Source: Planctomycetaceae bacterium (lineage in GTDB: Bacteria > Planctomycetota > Planctomycetia > Pirellulales > Pirellulaceae). Taken from it: a stretch of 64,000 bases of DNA. Under the pieces are notes generated by a model that was given only the letters and a program-made list of their open reading frames with translations, was not told the DNA's origin and searched no databases. Positions 26,094 through 34,910 of this stretch are shown one piece after another. Position numbers and translations under genes: made by a program. Location of the stretch: NCBI GenBank assembly GCA_027487485.1, contig JAIYDN010000095.1, positions 31,083 to 95,082 on the forward strand, read 5' to 3'. Every line of letters begins with the position of its first letter. The first letter of the stretch is position 1.

Positions 26094-28478
26094 ATGCGGC
26101 TAGTTTATTTGCGTGTTGTGGCTTGTGCATATGCGGCGCTTGCCATGGGGGCGGTGTTTAGCCCACTGTCATACGGTCAATCGCCGGCGGGCAACGTCAA
26201 AGCTCTGGACCGCAGCGTGCTGCCGATTCACGAGCCTGATCGTCCGTTTTATAAGGAACTCGACGCGAGGACTGCAAAGCCGCCAGCGAGGTGGGATGTA
26301 AAGGCTCCTGAGGGGGCACCGAACGTTGTGGTTGTATTGATTGACGATATCGGTTTCGGCCACTCGAGCGCTTTCGGTGGTCCGTGCGTTATGCCGACCT
26401 TGGAACGGCTCGCCAACAATGGGCTCAAGTACAACCGCTTTCATACCACAGCACTCTGCAGTCCAACGCGAACGGCGTTGTTGACTGGGTACAATCACCA
26501 TAGCAATAATGCCGGAGCGATTATGGAGGTGGCGACTGCATATCCTGGAAATACGGGTATTCGTCCACAAAGCATTACGCCCATGGCGGAGGTGCTGCGC
26601 ATGAACGGATACTCAACCTCTGCGTGGGGCAAGTACCACGAAACACCACCTTGGGAAGTGAGTGTGAGCGGTCCGTTTGACCGCTGGCCAACCAGGTCGG
26701 GTTTTGATGAGTTTTACGGCTTCATCGGCGGTGAGACCAATCAGTGGGATCCGATGATTGTTCATGGCACAACCCCGATGCGCAAGCCCGAGGGTGAAGA
26801 GGACTATCACTTTACGACCGACATGACGGAACAGGCCATCTCGTGGATGCGATCGCAGCAATCGTTGACTCCTGAGAAGCCGTTTTTCATGTACTTTGCA
26901 ACGGGTGGCACACATGCCCCACACCATGCGCCAAAAGAATGGATCGACAAGTACCAAGGCAAGTTCGATATGGGCTGGGACAAGCTGCGTGAACAGACGC
27001 TTGCCCGACAGATTGAACTAGGGGTGGTTCCCAAGGGGACCAAGTTGGCTCCCAAACCGGAAGCGATCAAGGATTGGGATAAGTTGAGTGCGGACGAGAA
27101 GCGGCTTTTCACTCGCCAGATGGAGGTCTTCGCTGGATTCGCCTCGCATACCGACCACGAAGTAGGGCGATTGGTGCAGAGCATCGAAAACATCGGCGAA
27201 CTCGATAACACGCTGATCATCTATGTGGTCGGTGACAACGGTGCGAGCGCAGAAGGTGGCATGTTGGGTATGTTCAACGAAGGGACTTATTTCAACGGAG
27301 TCGCAGAGACGACCGAGTTCATGCTCGGTAAGATCGATCAATGGGGCGGCCCCGAATGCTTTAACCACTTTGCTGCCGGTTGGGCTGTCGCTGGAAACAC
27401 TCCGTTTACTTGGACCAAGCAAGTTGCCAGCAACTTTGGTGGGACCAGAAATGGTGTGGTTTATCACTGGCCAGCAGGGATTAAGTCCAAGGGGCAGGTT
27501 CGTGATCAATTCCATCACGTGGTCGATTTGGCGCCGACCGTTTTTGAAGCGGCAAAGATCCCGGCTCCTAAGGAAGTGAATGGCGTCAAGCAACTACCGA
27601 TCGAAGGAGTCAGCATGGCTTACAGCTTCGATGCACCCAAGGCGGAAGATCGTCGTAAAACCCAGTACTTCGAAATAGCGGGTAACCGTGCTGTGTACCA
27701 TGACGGTTGGTTCGCCGGTACGATTCACAAGGCACCGTGGGAAGCCCAGCCCCGCCATTCTTTGCTCGACGATGCTTGGGAGTTATATCACGTCGATAAT
27801 GATTTTAGCATGAGCAAGAATCTGGCCGCTGAAAACCCGGGCAAGCTTAAGGAACTGCAGGCATTGTTCACCAAGGAAGCTATTGATCACCATGTCTTGC
27901 CGATCGACGACCGAACCATCGAACGATTTGATCCGAAGGTCGCCGGACGCCCCGATTTGATGGATGGACGGAAGAAACTAACCGTTTACCCCGGAATGGT
28001 TTTTCTGGCTGAGAATGCATTTATCAACGTGAAGAACTCTTCGGTAAACATGGTCGCCGATGTGGAGGTTAAAGGAGAGAAGAACCATGGTGTGCTCGTA
28101 GCGCAAGGCGGTCGCTTTGGCGGATGGGCCTTCTGGGTGGATCATGGCCGGCCGATGTACTCCTACAACTTCCTAGGCTTGGAAGTCTTCCAGGTTGCTG
28201 GTAGTCAAGCGATGTCCGACGGCAAACACACCCTCAAAATGGCCTTTGATTACGATGCGAATCAGGGGCGAGGTGCAGGCGGAATCGCCACGCTTTTCAT
28301 CGATGGCAAGAAAGTAGGCGAGGGGAAAATTGGCAAGACGCACGCCAATGTTTTTTCGCTCGACGACACGGCGGATACCGGTGTCGATACGGGAACCCCT
28401 GTGGATGAAGCCTACGGTGAGGGACGCAAGAACGCATTCTCCGGCCAGCTCAGTCAGGTGAGCATCGAATTGAAGTAA
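26094..28478 (+). CDS. Secreted arylsulfatase (formylglycine-dependent, type I)
   Basis: The 794-residue protein has a signal peptide (residues 1-29, cleavage near SYGQ). The alkaline phosphatase-superfamily sulfatase domain includes VVVLIDDIGFG (metal ligands) and the modification motif CSPTR with C122 as the future formylglycine, followed by TALLTGYNHHSNN. Further landmarks are GKYH and a GDNGAS metal site. The last 170 residues form a beta-rich extension. Such enzymes remove sulfate from algal or other polysaccharides and are numerous in planctomycetes. GGGGAG precedes the ATG by about 7 nt. Repeats border the gene on both sides, and no partner glycosidase is present. Confidence 0.93.
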   Translation: MRLVYLRVVACAYAALAMGAVFSPLSYGQSPAGNVKALDRSVLPIHEPDRPFYKELDARTAKPPARWDVKAPEGAPNVVVVLIDDIGFGHSSAFGGPCVMPTLERLANNGLKYNRFHTTALCSPTRTALLTGYNHHSNNAGAIMEVATAYPGNTGIRPQSITPMAEVLRMNGYSTSAWGKYHETPPWEVSVSGPFDRWPTRSGFDEFYGFIGGETNQWDPMIVHGTTPMRKPEGEEDYHFTTDMTEQAISWMRSQQSLTPEKPFFMYFATGGTHAPHHAPKEWIDKYQGKFDMGWDKLREQTLARQIELGVVPKGTKLAPKPEAIKDWDKLSADEKRLFTRQMEVFAGFASHTDHEVGRLVQSIENIGELDNTLIIYVVGDNGASAEGGMLGMFNEGTYFNGVAETTEFMLGKIDQWGGPECFNHFAAGWAVAGNTPFTWTKQVASNFGGTRNGVVYHWPAGIKSKGQVRDQFHHVVDLAPTVFEAAKIPAPKEVNGVKQLPIEGVSMAYSFDAPKAEDRRKTQYFEIAGNRAVYHDGWFAGTIHKAPWEAQPRHSLLDDAWELYHVDNDFSMSKNLAAENPGKLKELQALFTKEAIDHHVLPIDDRTIERFDPKVAGRPDLMDGRKKLTVYPGMVFLAENAFINVKNSSVNMVADVEVKGEKNHGVLVAQGGRFGGWAFWVDHGRPMYSYNFLGLEVFQVAGSQAMSDGKHTLKMAFDYDANQGRGAGGIATLFIDGKKVGEGKIGKTHANVFSLDDTADTGVDTGTPVDEAYGEGRKNAFSGQLSQVSIELK

Positions 28479-28578
28479 GGCAGCTCTCAGGTGCTGTCTG
28501 GCGCACCAAACCTGTTGCGACGTGTCGGGACGAGCCCGACCGTCGCGGGAGCGTGCGTGCGGAGCCCGCTTGAGCAAC

Positions 28579-28608
28579 GCGAAGCTCTGCCTCGTGCCTA
28601 AGCTTCGC
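28579..28608. repeat. Second copy of the 30-nt hairpin found after gatB
   Basis: The arms GCGAAGCT and AGCTTCGC enclose the CTCGTGCC centre shared with 2981-3010. The following bases CTTCGCAATAGGTTTGG also occur at 3506-3523, at the end of the tandem repeat. The rest of 28479-28724 between the convergent genes has no visible gene. Confidence 0.6.
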
Positions 28609-28724
28609 AATAGGTTTGGTGTTCTACCCTAGTTTGCATTAAACGAGCCTGCGGCTCTGCGGACAACCGGGGCTGGCGCCCAACCGGCTAGGTGGTCGGG
28701 CTGTTACAGATGCTGGTGGCTTAT

Positions 28725-30515
28725 CTACTCACGTCGCAAGCTAAACGCGGTGTAGTGCAGTCCGTCTTCTTCTTCGGTAACGAACGCACCTGACGGAGCC
28801 AAGTACTTCGCGATGACTTCGAACGGTGGAAGTTCTTTGCTTTTTAAGGCCGCCACAAGCGACGAAAAGAATGGATTGTTGGTTGCCATCTGTTCAAGGC
28901 GATTGACGTTCTCAGGATCGTTGGCAAGGTCGTAGAACAATCGAAGCGATTCTTCGGGGCGTTGATAGAAGATAATCGACGTCTCTTTGTCCTTGATCTG
29001 AGATTTAATGCGATCTTGAACCAGCTTAAATTCGATCGAATCGCTCAGCAGATCATCGCCACTGGAGTCCGTGCTGATGGCTTGTTCGATCGATTGCAAC
29101 GAGTCACTAAACATCAGCACGTTTCCAACCATGCCGAAGGTTGGCTGAGGTGCCCGAACTGTGTTATTGTTATTCGCAAATTCAAGCCAGTAAATCGTCG
29201 AATCCCCGATGAGCTTGGAAGTCCATCGTGCGTCTCCCGTTTTGGCTTTTTCGAAAAACTTGGGTAAAACATCTGTCTTCATACGTTGTGCGTCAACGAT
29301 GTGGATTCCGAACAAATTGCTTTGGCTGTTGATTCGCTTGGGGGGCAGGATCAATTGAACTAGGGACACGCGACCTTCCAGTTGTTCAAAGACATCCTTT
29401 CGCAAGTCAACGCCCAGCTGCTTGCTGCCATTGGCGACTACGTTGTTCTCGAAGAAGTTTTCACCGCCAAAGGTGTCAGCGATTTCAGCGATAGCCTTGA
29501 TCGTCTTCGCGAAATCCCAGTTCATGGTTCCGTAGCTTACGACTTGGTCGTTTACCCATGTTTCCGGTTCGGTAGGACCGCTCTTGGGTCGTACAGCACG
29601 CAAGACCCCTTTGCGGTTTGTGTCTAGCAACAAGTGGGCATGAATAATCGAATCAAAATCGTTGGGAGCCATGATCGCGCTTCCGCCAATCCCTTTGATC
29701 CCTTCGATACCGAGCGACTTGAGCGTTCCAAGAACGAACAAGGTGCTGGCGTTTTGTTTTGCGCTTTCGCGATAGAGAGCGATCGGGTTCACATAGAATG
29801 AAACCTGAGGTCTTTCGCCGGCGGTTCCGACACATCGGCTTAAGATCGAGGTGAATTCGCGGTTGTCCGACAATGGTTTGTGATCGATCCCGCTCCCTTG
29901 CCATATTTGTGCCAGCGATTCAGCTTGATCGGGAGAGGATGCAAAGACAAGCACTCCGGAATCGACGAAGTAACCAAACGCTGCACGTGTCCCGCCACTG
30001 AACATGGTGACCGTTATCTTTCCGATTTCCTTGGTCTTTTTCTCTGCACCTTGAGACTGCAGTCTTTCTTCCAGGCGTCCAACCATGATCTCCAAAGCAG
30101 GAAGCTCGTCGCCGGCTTCAATGAGTCCGCAGAAAACGGGCTCTTTCTTGGTTGGGACCAAAGCGATGGCCAACTCGCCGTTCGGGATCGAGAGCAATTC
30201 GTCAAGGTTGACCCCAACCACGTTTTGCATACCCTGGACCAGTTGGCTGAAGGTCGAATAGAACGTACCGATCATCGGTTTCAGTTGCGGATCTTCTCCC
30301 AGTCGTCCCATGCTGGTTTGGGAAAGCTTGTCTTTGAGATCCCGCGTATCGTCAACTCGGACGTACAGTAACGTTTTCTCTGGGAACAGGCGTGGTGCCG
30401 ATGGCCGTTGTCCAAAGGCCAAGGCCGGCAACCAGCAGGTAAAGGTGGTGCCCAAGGCAAAAAACGCAAGGCCCTTTAGCATCCGGGAGGTTGGGAGAAG
30501 ACTTGAACTTTTCAT
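28725..30515 (-). CDS. Secreted planctomycete protein of unknown function (DUF3352-like)
   Basis: The 596-residue protein has a signal peptide (residues 1-36, ending ALAFG-Q). A long mature domain follows that opens with FPEKTLLYVRVDDTRDLKDK. This opening, the alternating beta/alpha pattern and the length resemble the DUF3352-type secreted proteins that are frequent in planctomycetes. I see no catalytic motif, haem site or membrane segment beyond the signal. It stands alone between convergent and divergent neighbours, with dgt 122 nt upstream on the same strand. Role unknown. Confidence 0.75.
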   Translation of the reverse strand: MKSSSLLPTSRMLKGLAFFALGTTFTCWLPALAFGQRPSAPRLFPEKTLLYVRVDDTRDLKDKLSQTSMGRLGEDPQLKPMIGTFYSTFSQLVQGMQNVVGVNLDELLSIPNGELAIALVPTKKEPVFCGLIEAGDELPALEIMVGRLEERLQSQGAEKKTKEIGKITVTMFSGGTRAAFGYFVDSGVLVFASSPDQAESLAQIWQGSGIDHKPLSDNREFTSILSRCVGTAGERPQVSFYVNPIALYRESAKQNASTLFVLGTLKSLGIEGIKGIGGSAIMAPNDFDSIIHAHLLLDTNRKGVLRAVRPKSGPTEPETWVNDQVVSYGTMNWDFAKTIKAIAEIADTFGGENFFENNVVANGSKQLGVDLRKDVFEQLEGRVSLVQLILPPKRINSQSNLFGIHIVDAQRMKTDVLPKFFEKAKTGDARWTSKLIGDSTIYWLEFANNNNTVRAPQPTFGMVGNVLMFSDSLQSIEQAISTDSSGDDLLSDSIEFKLVQDRIKSQIKDKETSIIFYQRPEESLRLFYDLANDPENVNRLEQMATNNPFFSSLVAALKSKELPPFEVIAKYLAPSGAFVTEEEDGLHYTAFSLRRE

Positions 30516-30637
30516 AATGATGGGTTTCGTGGGACGGAATTGATGGAGTGCTTAGGATTCGTTGAAAGAGGTGCTGTTAAAAGCTAGGCATTGGGCATTC
30601 GTTTTTCGGTGTGCGATCTTGGAACTTTGGATGATGT

Positions 30638-31801
30638 CTAGCTCCAGTCTTGGGCAGATTCTCTGCCGAGTTCGACCATGGCAACGTATTGTTCATCGCA
30701 AAATCGATCGGTCATGCCAGCCAAATAAATGGCGACGGTATGTTCGATACCGGATTCGTTCACCATGCGTTTGAATCGCTCGGGTAGGCGTTGCGGGTAG
30801 GCTTTCAAAAGTCGAAAAAGTTGGTTCAGCCGAGTTGCAGCGCGCGATCGAACTTCGATCAGACGCGGGTGGCGATAAACCTGCTCAAACAAGAAGGCTT
30901 CCAATTCGCGTTTGTCGGATTCCAGTTCAGGTGACATTTGCAATTGGATGCCGACATCTTGAACGGACTTGCTGTCCAGCTCCGTTGCGTCGGCCAATTG
31001 CAACATTGCGTGCTGGATAAAATCACCCATCTGCAGGTCGATCAAGGAATGCACCAAGATTTGTCGCCTATGAGCCGTGTTCCCCTGATCCATAGAAGTG
31101 AATCTCATGACTCGTTGGACCAACCCCAGTCCTTGGAGTTGATTCCAATGGAGCAGGCCAAGCTTCAGGGCGTCGTCCAAATCGTGAGCATCGTAGGCGA
31201 TGCTATCGCAGGCGTCGACAACTTGGATTTCCAACATAGGAACTGTTCCACTGTTTTTGTCAGATCGAAATTGTTGACCTTCAAGCACTTCGTGAGTTAG
31301 GTTCAGGCCGGGGTACGATGTGTGTCGCTGTTCAATTCGGTTGACCAGTTCCAGTGCAAAAGCATTATGAGAGAATCCACCGTGATCTTTCACGCAAGCA
31401 TCCAGAACATCTTCACCGCAATGCCCAAAGGGCGGATGGCCAATATCGTGGAGCAGCGCCATTGCCTCGATGAGATCTTCGTTGAGTCGCAAAGTGCGGC
31501 CGACAGTGCGAGCCAGCGACGCTACTTCGTTGGTGTGAGTTAAACGCGTTCGGTGATAATCGCCCATGTCCCCGGTAAAGACTTGCATCTTTCCGCTCAG
31601 GCGCCGAAAAGCAGCGCTGTGCAAGACACGATCGCGATCCCGCTGAAATGGTCCCCGGTAGGGATGGGATTCTTCTTGGACCGCTCGGCCTTCGGAGTGA
31701 ATCGAGAACATCGCATAGGGGGCAAGCAGCAATCGTTCACGAGCTTGCCAGGATAAGGAAGGCTCGATGCAGCGCGTTAGCGGGTACGTTGGCAGTGTCA
31801 T
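30638..31801 (-). CDS. dgt: dGTPase-like deoxynucleoside triphosphate triphosphohydrolase
   Basis: The 387-residue HD-domain protein shows the Dgt type 2 pattern: RDRDRVLHSAAFRRL, TRLTHTNEVA (first metal His), LLHDIGHPPFGH (the HD pair), and a distal Asp in DACDSIAYDAHDL. These enzymes release tripolyphosphate from dNTPs and help to control dNTP pools. The start at 31801 gives a normal length. It is the upstream gene of a possible pair with the DUF3352-like gene. Confidence 0.92.
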   Translation of the reverse strand: MTLPTYPLTRCIEPSLSWQARERLLLAPYAMFSIHSEGRAVQEESHPYRGPFQRDRDRVLHSAAFRRLSGKMQVFTGDMGDYHRTRLTHTNEVASLARTVGRTLRLNEDLIEAMALLHDIGHPPFGHCGEDVLDACVKDHGGFSHNAFALELVNRIEQRHTSYPGLNLTHEVLEGQQFRSDKNSGTVPMLEIQVVDACDSIAYDAHDLDDALKLGLLHWNQLQGLGLVQRVMRFTSMDQGNTAHRRQILVHSLIDLQMGDFIQHAMLQLADATELDSKSVQDVGIQLQMSPELESDKRELEAFLFEQVYRHPRLIEVRSRAATRLNQLFRLLKAYPQRLPERFKRMVNESGIEHTVAIYLAGMTDRFCDEQYVAMVELGRESAQDWS

Positions 31802-32040
31802 AGGCGGAACTTAAAAAATATATTTGAGCGGCAACTCCTTTTGCAGCTTCAGTTTAACGTCAACAGACCCAACATTTCGAGGTCAGTCTGTAAGTTTTCA
31901 TCAAATCCAGCCTTGGAATTGTCATTTTTGAGCGGTGTAGGCACCACATGCAATGGCGGCTAGACTTGCATCTATCAGTCGCGAATCGAGGTTTTGGTGC
32001 GGTTCGTGAGTCATTTCGCAGTGGAAGAAACGAGGTCATT

Positions 32041-33396
32041 GTGTCAGAAAAGGAAGAATTGCAAGAATCGGCTTTGGATCGTCAGCCGGCGCTGCTTCGG
32101 GATCGTTCCTTTTGGGGGATCGCGTTGACTCAGTTTTTGGGTGCGTTTAACGACAATGTCTTCAAGCAAATTGTGCTGCTGCTTGCGTTGCCAGTGGCAG
32201 CCAACGCGATGGTTGCGGATGGGGAGGCAGCGATCAATGCGATGCAGGCGAACGATGACATGCAAGGGTGGGCGACATTTGTTTTCTCCATTCCTTTTGT
32301 GGTCTTCAGTGGCTTCGCTGGATACCTTTCCGATCGTTACAGCAAAACGCCTATCATTATTTACGCCAAAGTGGCCGAGATCGTAGTCATGGTTCTCGGG
32401 CTGGTCGCATTCTTGTACTACGGTTCCTTGGGGATGTGGGGAACGTGGACCGTCTTGTTTTTGATGGCAACCCAAAGCGCTTTCTTTGGGCCAGGAAAGT
32501 ATGGGGTCTTGCCCGAACTGTTTCGCCCGGCCGACCTTCCGAAGGCGAATGGTCTGATTCTGATGTCTACTTTCTTGGCAATTATCTTCGGGGTAACGTT
32601 TGCCGGAAAGCTCATGACGTGGCTTGTGGGCGAGGATATGTCGAACACGGACCGGCTTTGGATTGGATCCATGATCTGTATCGTGATCGCCATTTTAGGC
32701 ACGTTGTCCTCGCTTATGATTCGTCTGACTGCACCAGCTCAGCCAAATGCGACATTGACCGCAGATGCGTTCGGTTTGAACAAAGACATCATCCAATTGC
32801 TTCGCACGGATAAGCCACTTCTTTCGGCCTTGTTGGTGTCGTGCGTTTTCTGGATGGTGGCATCAATCGCCATGCCTGCCGTGAACCAAGCAGGACGTAA
32901 CATGTTGCAATTGAGCATGGAAGAAACGAGCCTGTTGGTTGGGATGATTGCGGTCGGAATCATGGTGGGTGCGCCGCTAGGTGGCTATCTTTGCCGAGTC
33001 ATTCCAAGCCGTATCGCCGTCACGCTGGGTTTGTGGGGGATTGTTGTCAGTTTGCTGCTGCTTGGGTTTTGGCAAGGGAACGCCCTGTGGCTCAGCGTCA
33101 GCATGACTCGAATCACTTTGATTGGGTTGGGAATATCGGCAGCCGTCTATTCCATTCCACTTCAAGTGTTTCTTCAAGATCGCCCGCCGAACGAGCTGAA
33201 AGGGCGGATGATTGCAACCATGAACCAAGCGAACTTTCTTGGAATGATGTTGGCAGGGCCGCTTTACCAATTGTTCTTGCAGATTGCAAAGTGGCTGCAA
33301 TTTCCCGTATCTTCTGTTTTTTGGATGATTGGATTGATGGTGATTCCTTTGGCAATCGGTTACCGAATGGGCGGCCGCACCCCACCCAAAGATTAA
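32041..33396 (+). CDS. MFS transporter, LplT-like (lysophospholipid transporter family)
   Basis: The 451-residue protein has about twelve membrane helices. The opening segment FWGIALTQFLGAFNDNVFKQ is typical of LplT and of the N-terminal carrier part of acyltransferase-ACS fusions. SDRYSKTPIII is its loop 2-3 signature. The family flips lysophospholipids across the inner membrane for re-acylation. The GTG start at 32041 has GAGG five bases upstream; the frame is open to 31948. No acyltransferase domain is fused or adjacent. The ferritin-like gene starts 50 nt later on the same strand. Confidence 0.85.
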   Translation: MSEKEELQESALDRQPALLRDRSFWGIALTQFLGAFNDNVFKQIVLLLALPVAANAMVADGEAAINAMQANDDMQGWATFVFSIPFVVFSGFAGYLSDRYSKTPIIIYAKVAEIVVMVLGLVAFLYYGSLGMWGTWTVLFLMATQSAFFGPGKYGVLPELFRPADLPKANGLILMSTFLAIIFGVTFAGKLMTWLVGEDMSNTDRLWIGSMICIVIAILGTLSSLMIRLTAPAQPNATLTADAFGLNKDIIQLLRTDKPLLSALLVSCVFWMVASIAMPAVNQAGRNMLQLSMEETSLLVGMIAVGIMVGAPLGGYLCRVIPSRIAVTLGLWGIVVSLLLLGFWQGNALWLSVSMTRITLIGLGISAAVYSIPLQVFLQDRPPNELKGRMIATMNQANFLGMMLAGPLYQLFLQIAKWLQFPVSSVFWMIGLMVIPLAIGYRMGGRTPPKD

Positions 33397-33446
33397 TGCA
33401 CGAGTGGGCTGACAGACATCTTTGACCTTCAAGAAAGTAGTTGCGA

Positions 33447-34910
33447 ATGAACTCTCCCACTAACGCAGAGCAGTACCAATCTTATCGAGGTTTACCTGTC
33501 CTGGCCGGACTGTGCTCCATGGAGCGTGCGGTAGAAAGCCAATGGAGCGTCGAAACAAGCACAAGTCAGCTGAAGCGATTGCATTATTTGACGCGTAGGT
33601 TGCATGAAACCTTAACGGCACGTATCACAGCCGAGCCGATTTATGAACTCAAGACCGCCTACAGCCATCATGCTTACTTGCTGGCAGAGTACACGTCCGC
33701 CATTCGTAAACGGGTGGGTGAAATGCGTGTGCCACCGCTTGGTTTGGAAGATGTGCCACATGATTCGCTGAAGCTCTTGATGGACGAGATCATTTCATCC
33801 CCAACGACCGAAACGTTGTTGGTAGGGGCTTACGAAGTGGTACTTTCGGCGATTCTAGATGCCGCCAAGCAACTGCAACAAGCAGCTCATCCTCTAGCGG
33901 ATGCGCCGACAGTTCGCCTGATGAAGCTGCTTCAGTTTGAACTGCTTGAGGTCGCTGAGTTTGGGAGACAAGCCATCGCTTGTTTGATCAGTCAGCAACA
34001 GAGAGAAGACATGGCGCATTGGCTCGCTCTGCTTGCGAATTGCCTGAAGCATGCAGGTAATCTTGAACTTACGTCGGCAGATGACGGTTCACAGGGGGAT
34101 TTACCGGGGGATGTGCCTGAAGTCGCACCACACTATTCGAAAACTCCGTTCCAGTATCAGGCAGAACCTCGCAGGGATGAACGTTTTCACGACAGCTACA
34201 ATGCGGGAGTCAATCCCGAAGCCTTTCTGTACGACGAACGGTTTTCGGCTCGAGACAAGACGTTGATGATGTACTACAAGCGGATCAGGGAGATCGACGT
34301 TCCGGAAATGATGGCAAGCATTCTGTATGAACTGCGTGACGAAGAGCCGTGGGAATTTCATATGGAAATGAGTCGCCAATTGTGGGACGAAGCTCGGCAT
34401 GCCATGATGGGAGAAGTCGGTTTCCTATCGCTGGGACTGGACTGGACCAAGATCCCAATCAACTTCACTTGGTCTAGGAATTTGAATCTGCAGCTCAATG
34501 CACGCGAACGGCACGGGGTGCTATTCTTTATCGAGCAGGGATTGATGCCAAAAACGGGCAAGAAGTACGAATGGGAAGTGGGATGCGACAGCGGCGATGG
34601 TCTGTCCGGCATGTTCCAGGATTTCGACTGGGCTGATGAAGTTTTGCATGCCCAGATTGGACGAAGATGGTACATGCCTCGCTACAAGACCCTTCAAGAA
34701 TCGTTGGCCTTTGGCGACCGAAGCTGGACCAAGGTGGTCAGTCAATGGCATGCTTATCGAGAGCAAGGCCTGACCGAGCATCGCAACTGGTGGCCCGATC
34801 TCTACCAGGAGGCATGCCGTCGATGGAACGTGGCGCCGGATCCGGTCGCGTTGGCGTTTCACACGACGTACGAAGAGTCACGTGCGGATCTTAAGAAGAT
34901 TTCGCCGTAA
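33447..34910 (+). CDS. Ferritin-like di-iron domain protein of unknown function
   Basis: The 487-residue protein is largely helical. Two EHx-type iron motifs of ferritin-like four-helix bundles are seen: WDEARHAMMGE (E315, H318), preceded by a Glu-rich helix (DEEPWEFHMEMS), and FDWADEVLHAQIGRRW (E398, H401). About 230 residues lie N-terminal to the bundle and form another helical domain without a recognised motif. Such proteins are often oxygen-activating oxidases or hydroxylases, and the substrate is unknown. The ATG at 33447 is preferred over a TTG at 33441. Its 3' end overlaps the convergent kinase gene by 20 bp. Confidence 0.75.
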   Translation: MNSPTNAEQYQSYRGLPVLAGLCSMERAVESQWSVETSTSQLKRLHYLTRRLHETLTARITAEPIYELKTAYSHHAYLLAEYTSAIRKRVGEMRVPPLGLEDVPHDSLKLLMDEIISSPTTETLLVGAYEVVLSAILDAAKQLQQAAHPLADAPTVRLMKLLQFELLEVAEFGRQAIACLISQQQREDMAHWLALLANCLKHAGNLELTSADDGSQGDLPGDVPEVAPHYSKTPFQYQAEPRRDERFHDSYNAGVNPEAFLYDERFSARDKTLMMYYKRIREIDVPEMMASILYELRDEEPWEFHMEMSRQLWDEARHAMMGEVGFLSLGLDWTKIPINFTWSRNLNLQLNARERHGVLFFIEQGLMPKTGKKYEWEVGCDSGDGLSGMFQDFDWADEVLHAQIGRRWYMPRYKTLQESLAFGDRSWTKVVSQWHAYREQGLTEHRNWWPDLYQEACRRWNVAPDPVALAFHTTYEESRADLKKISP

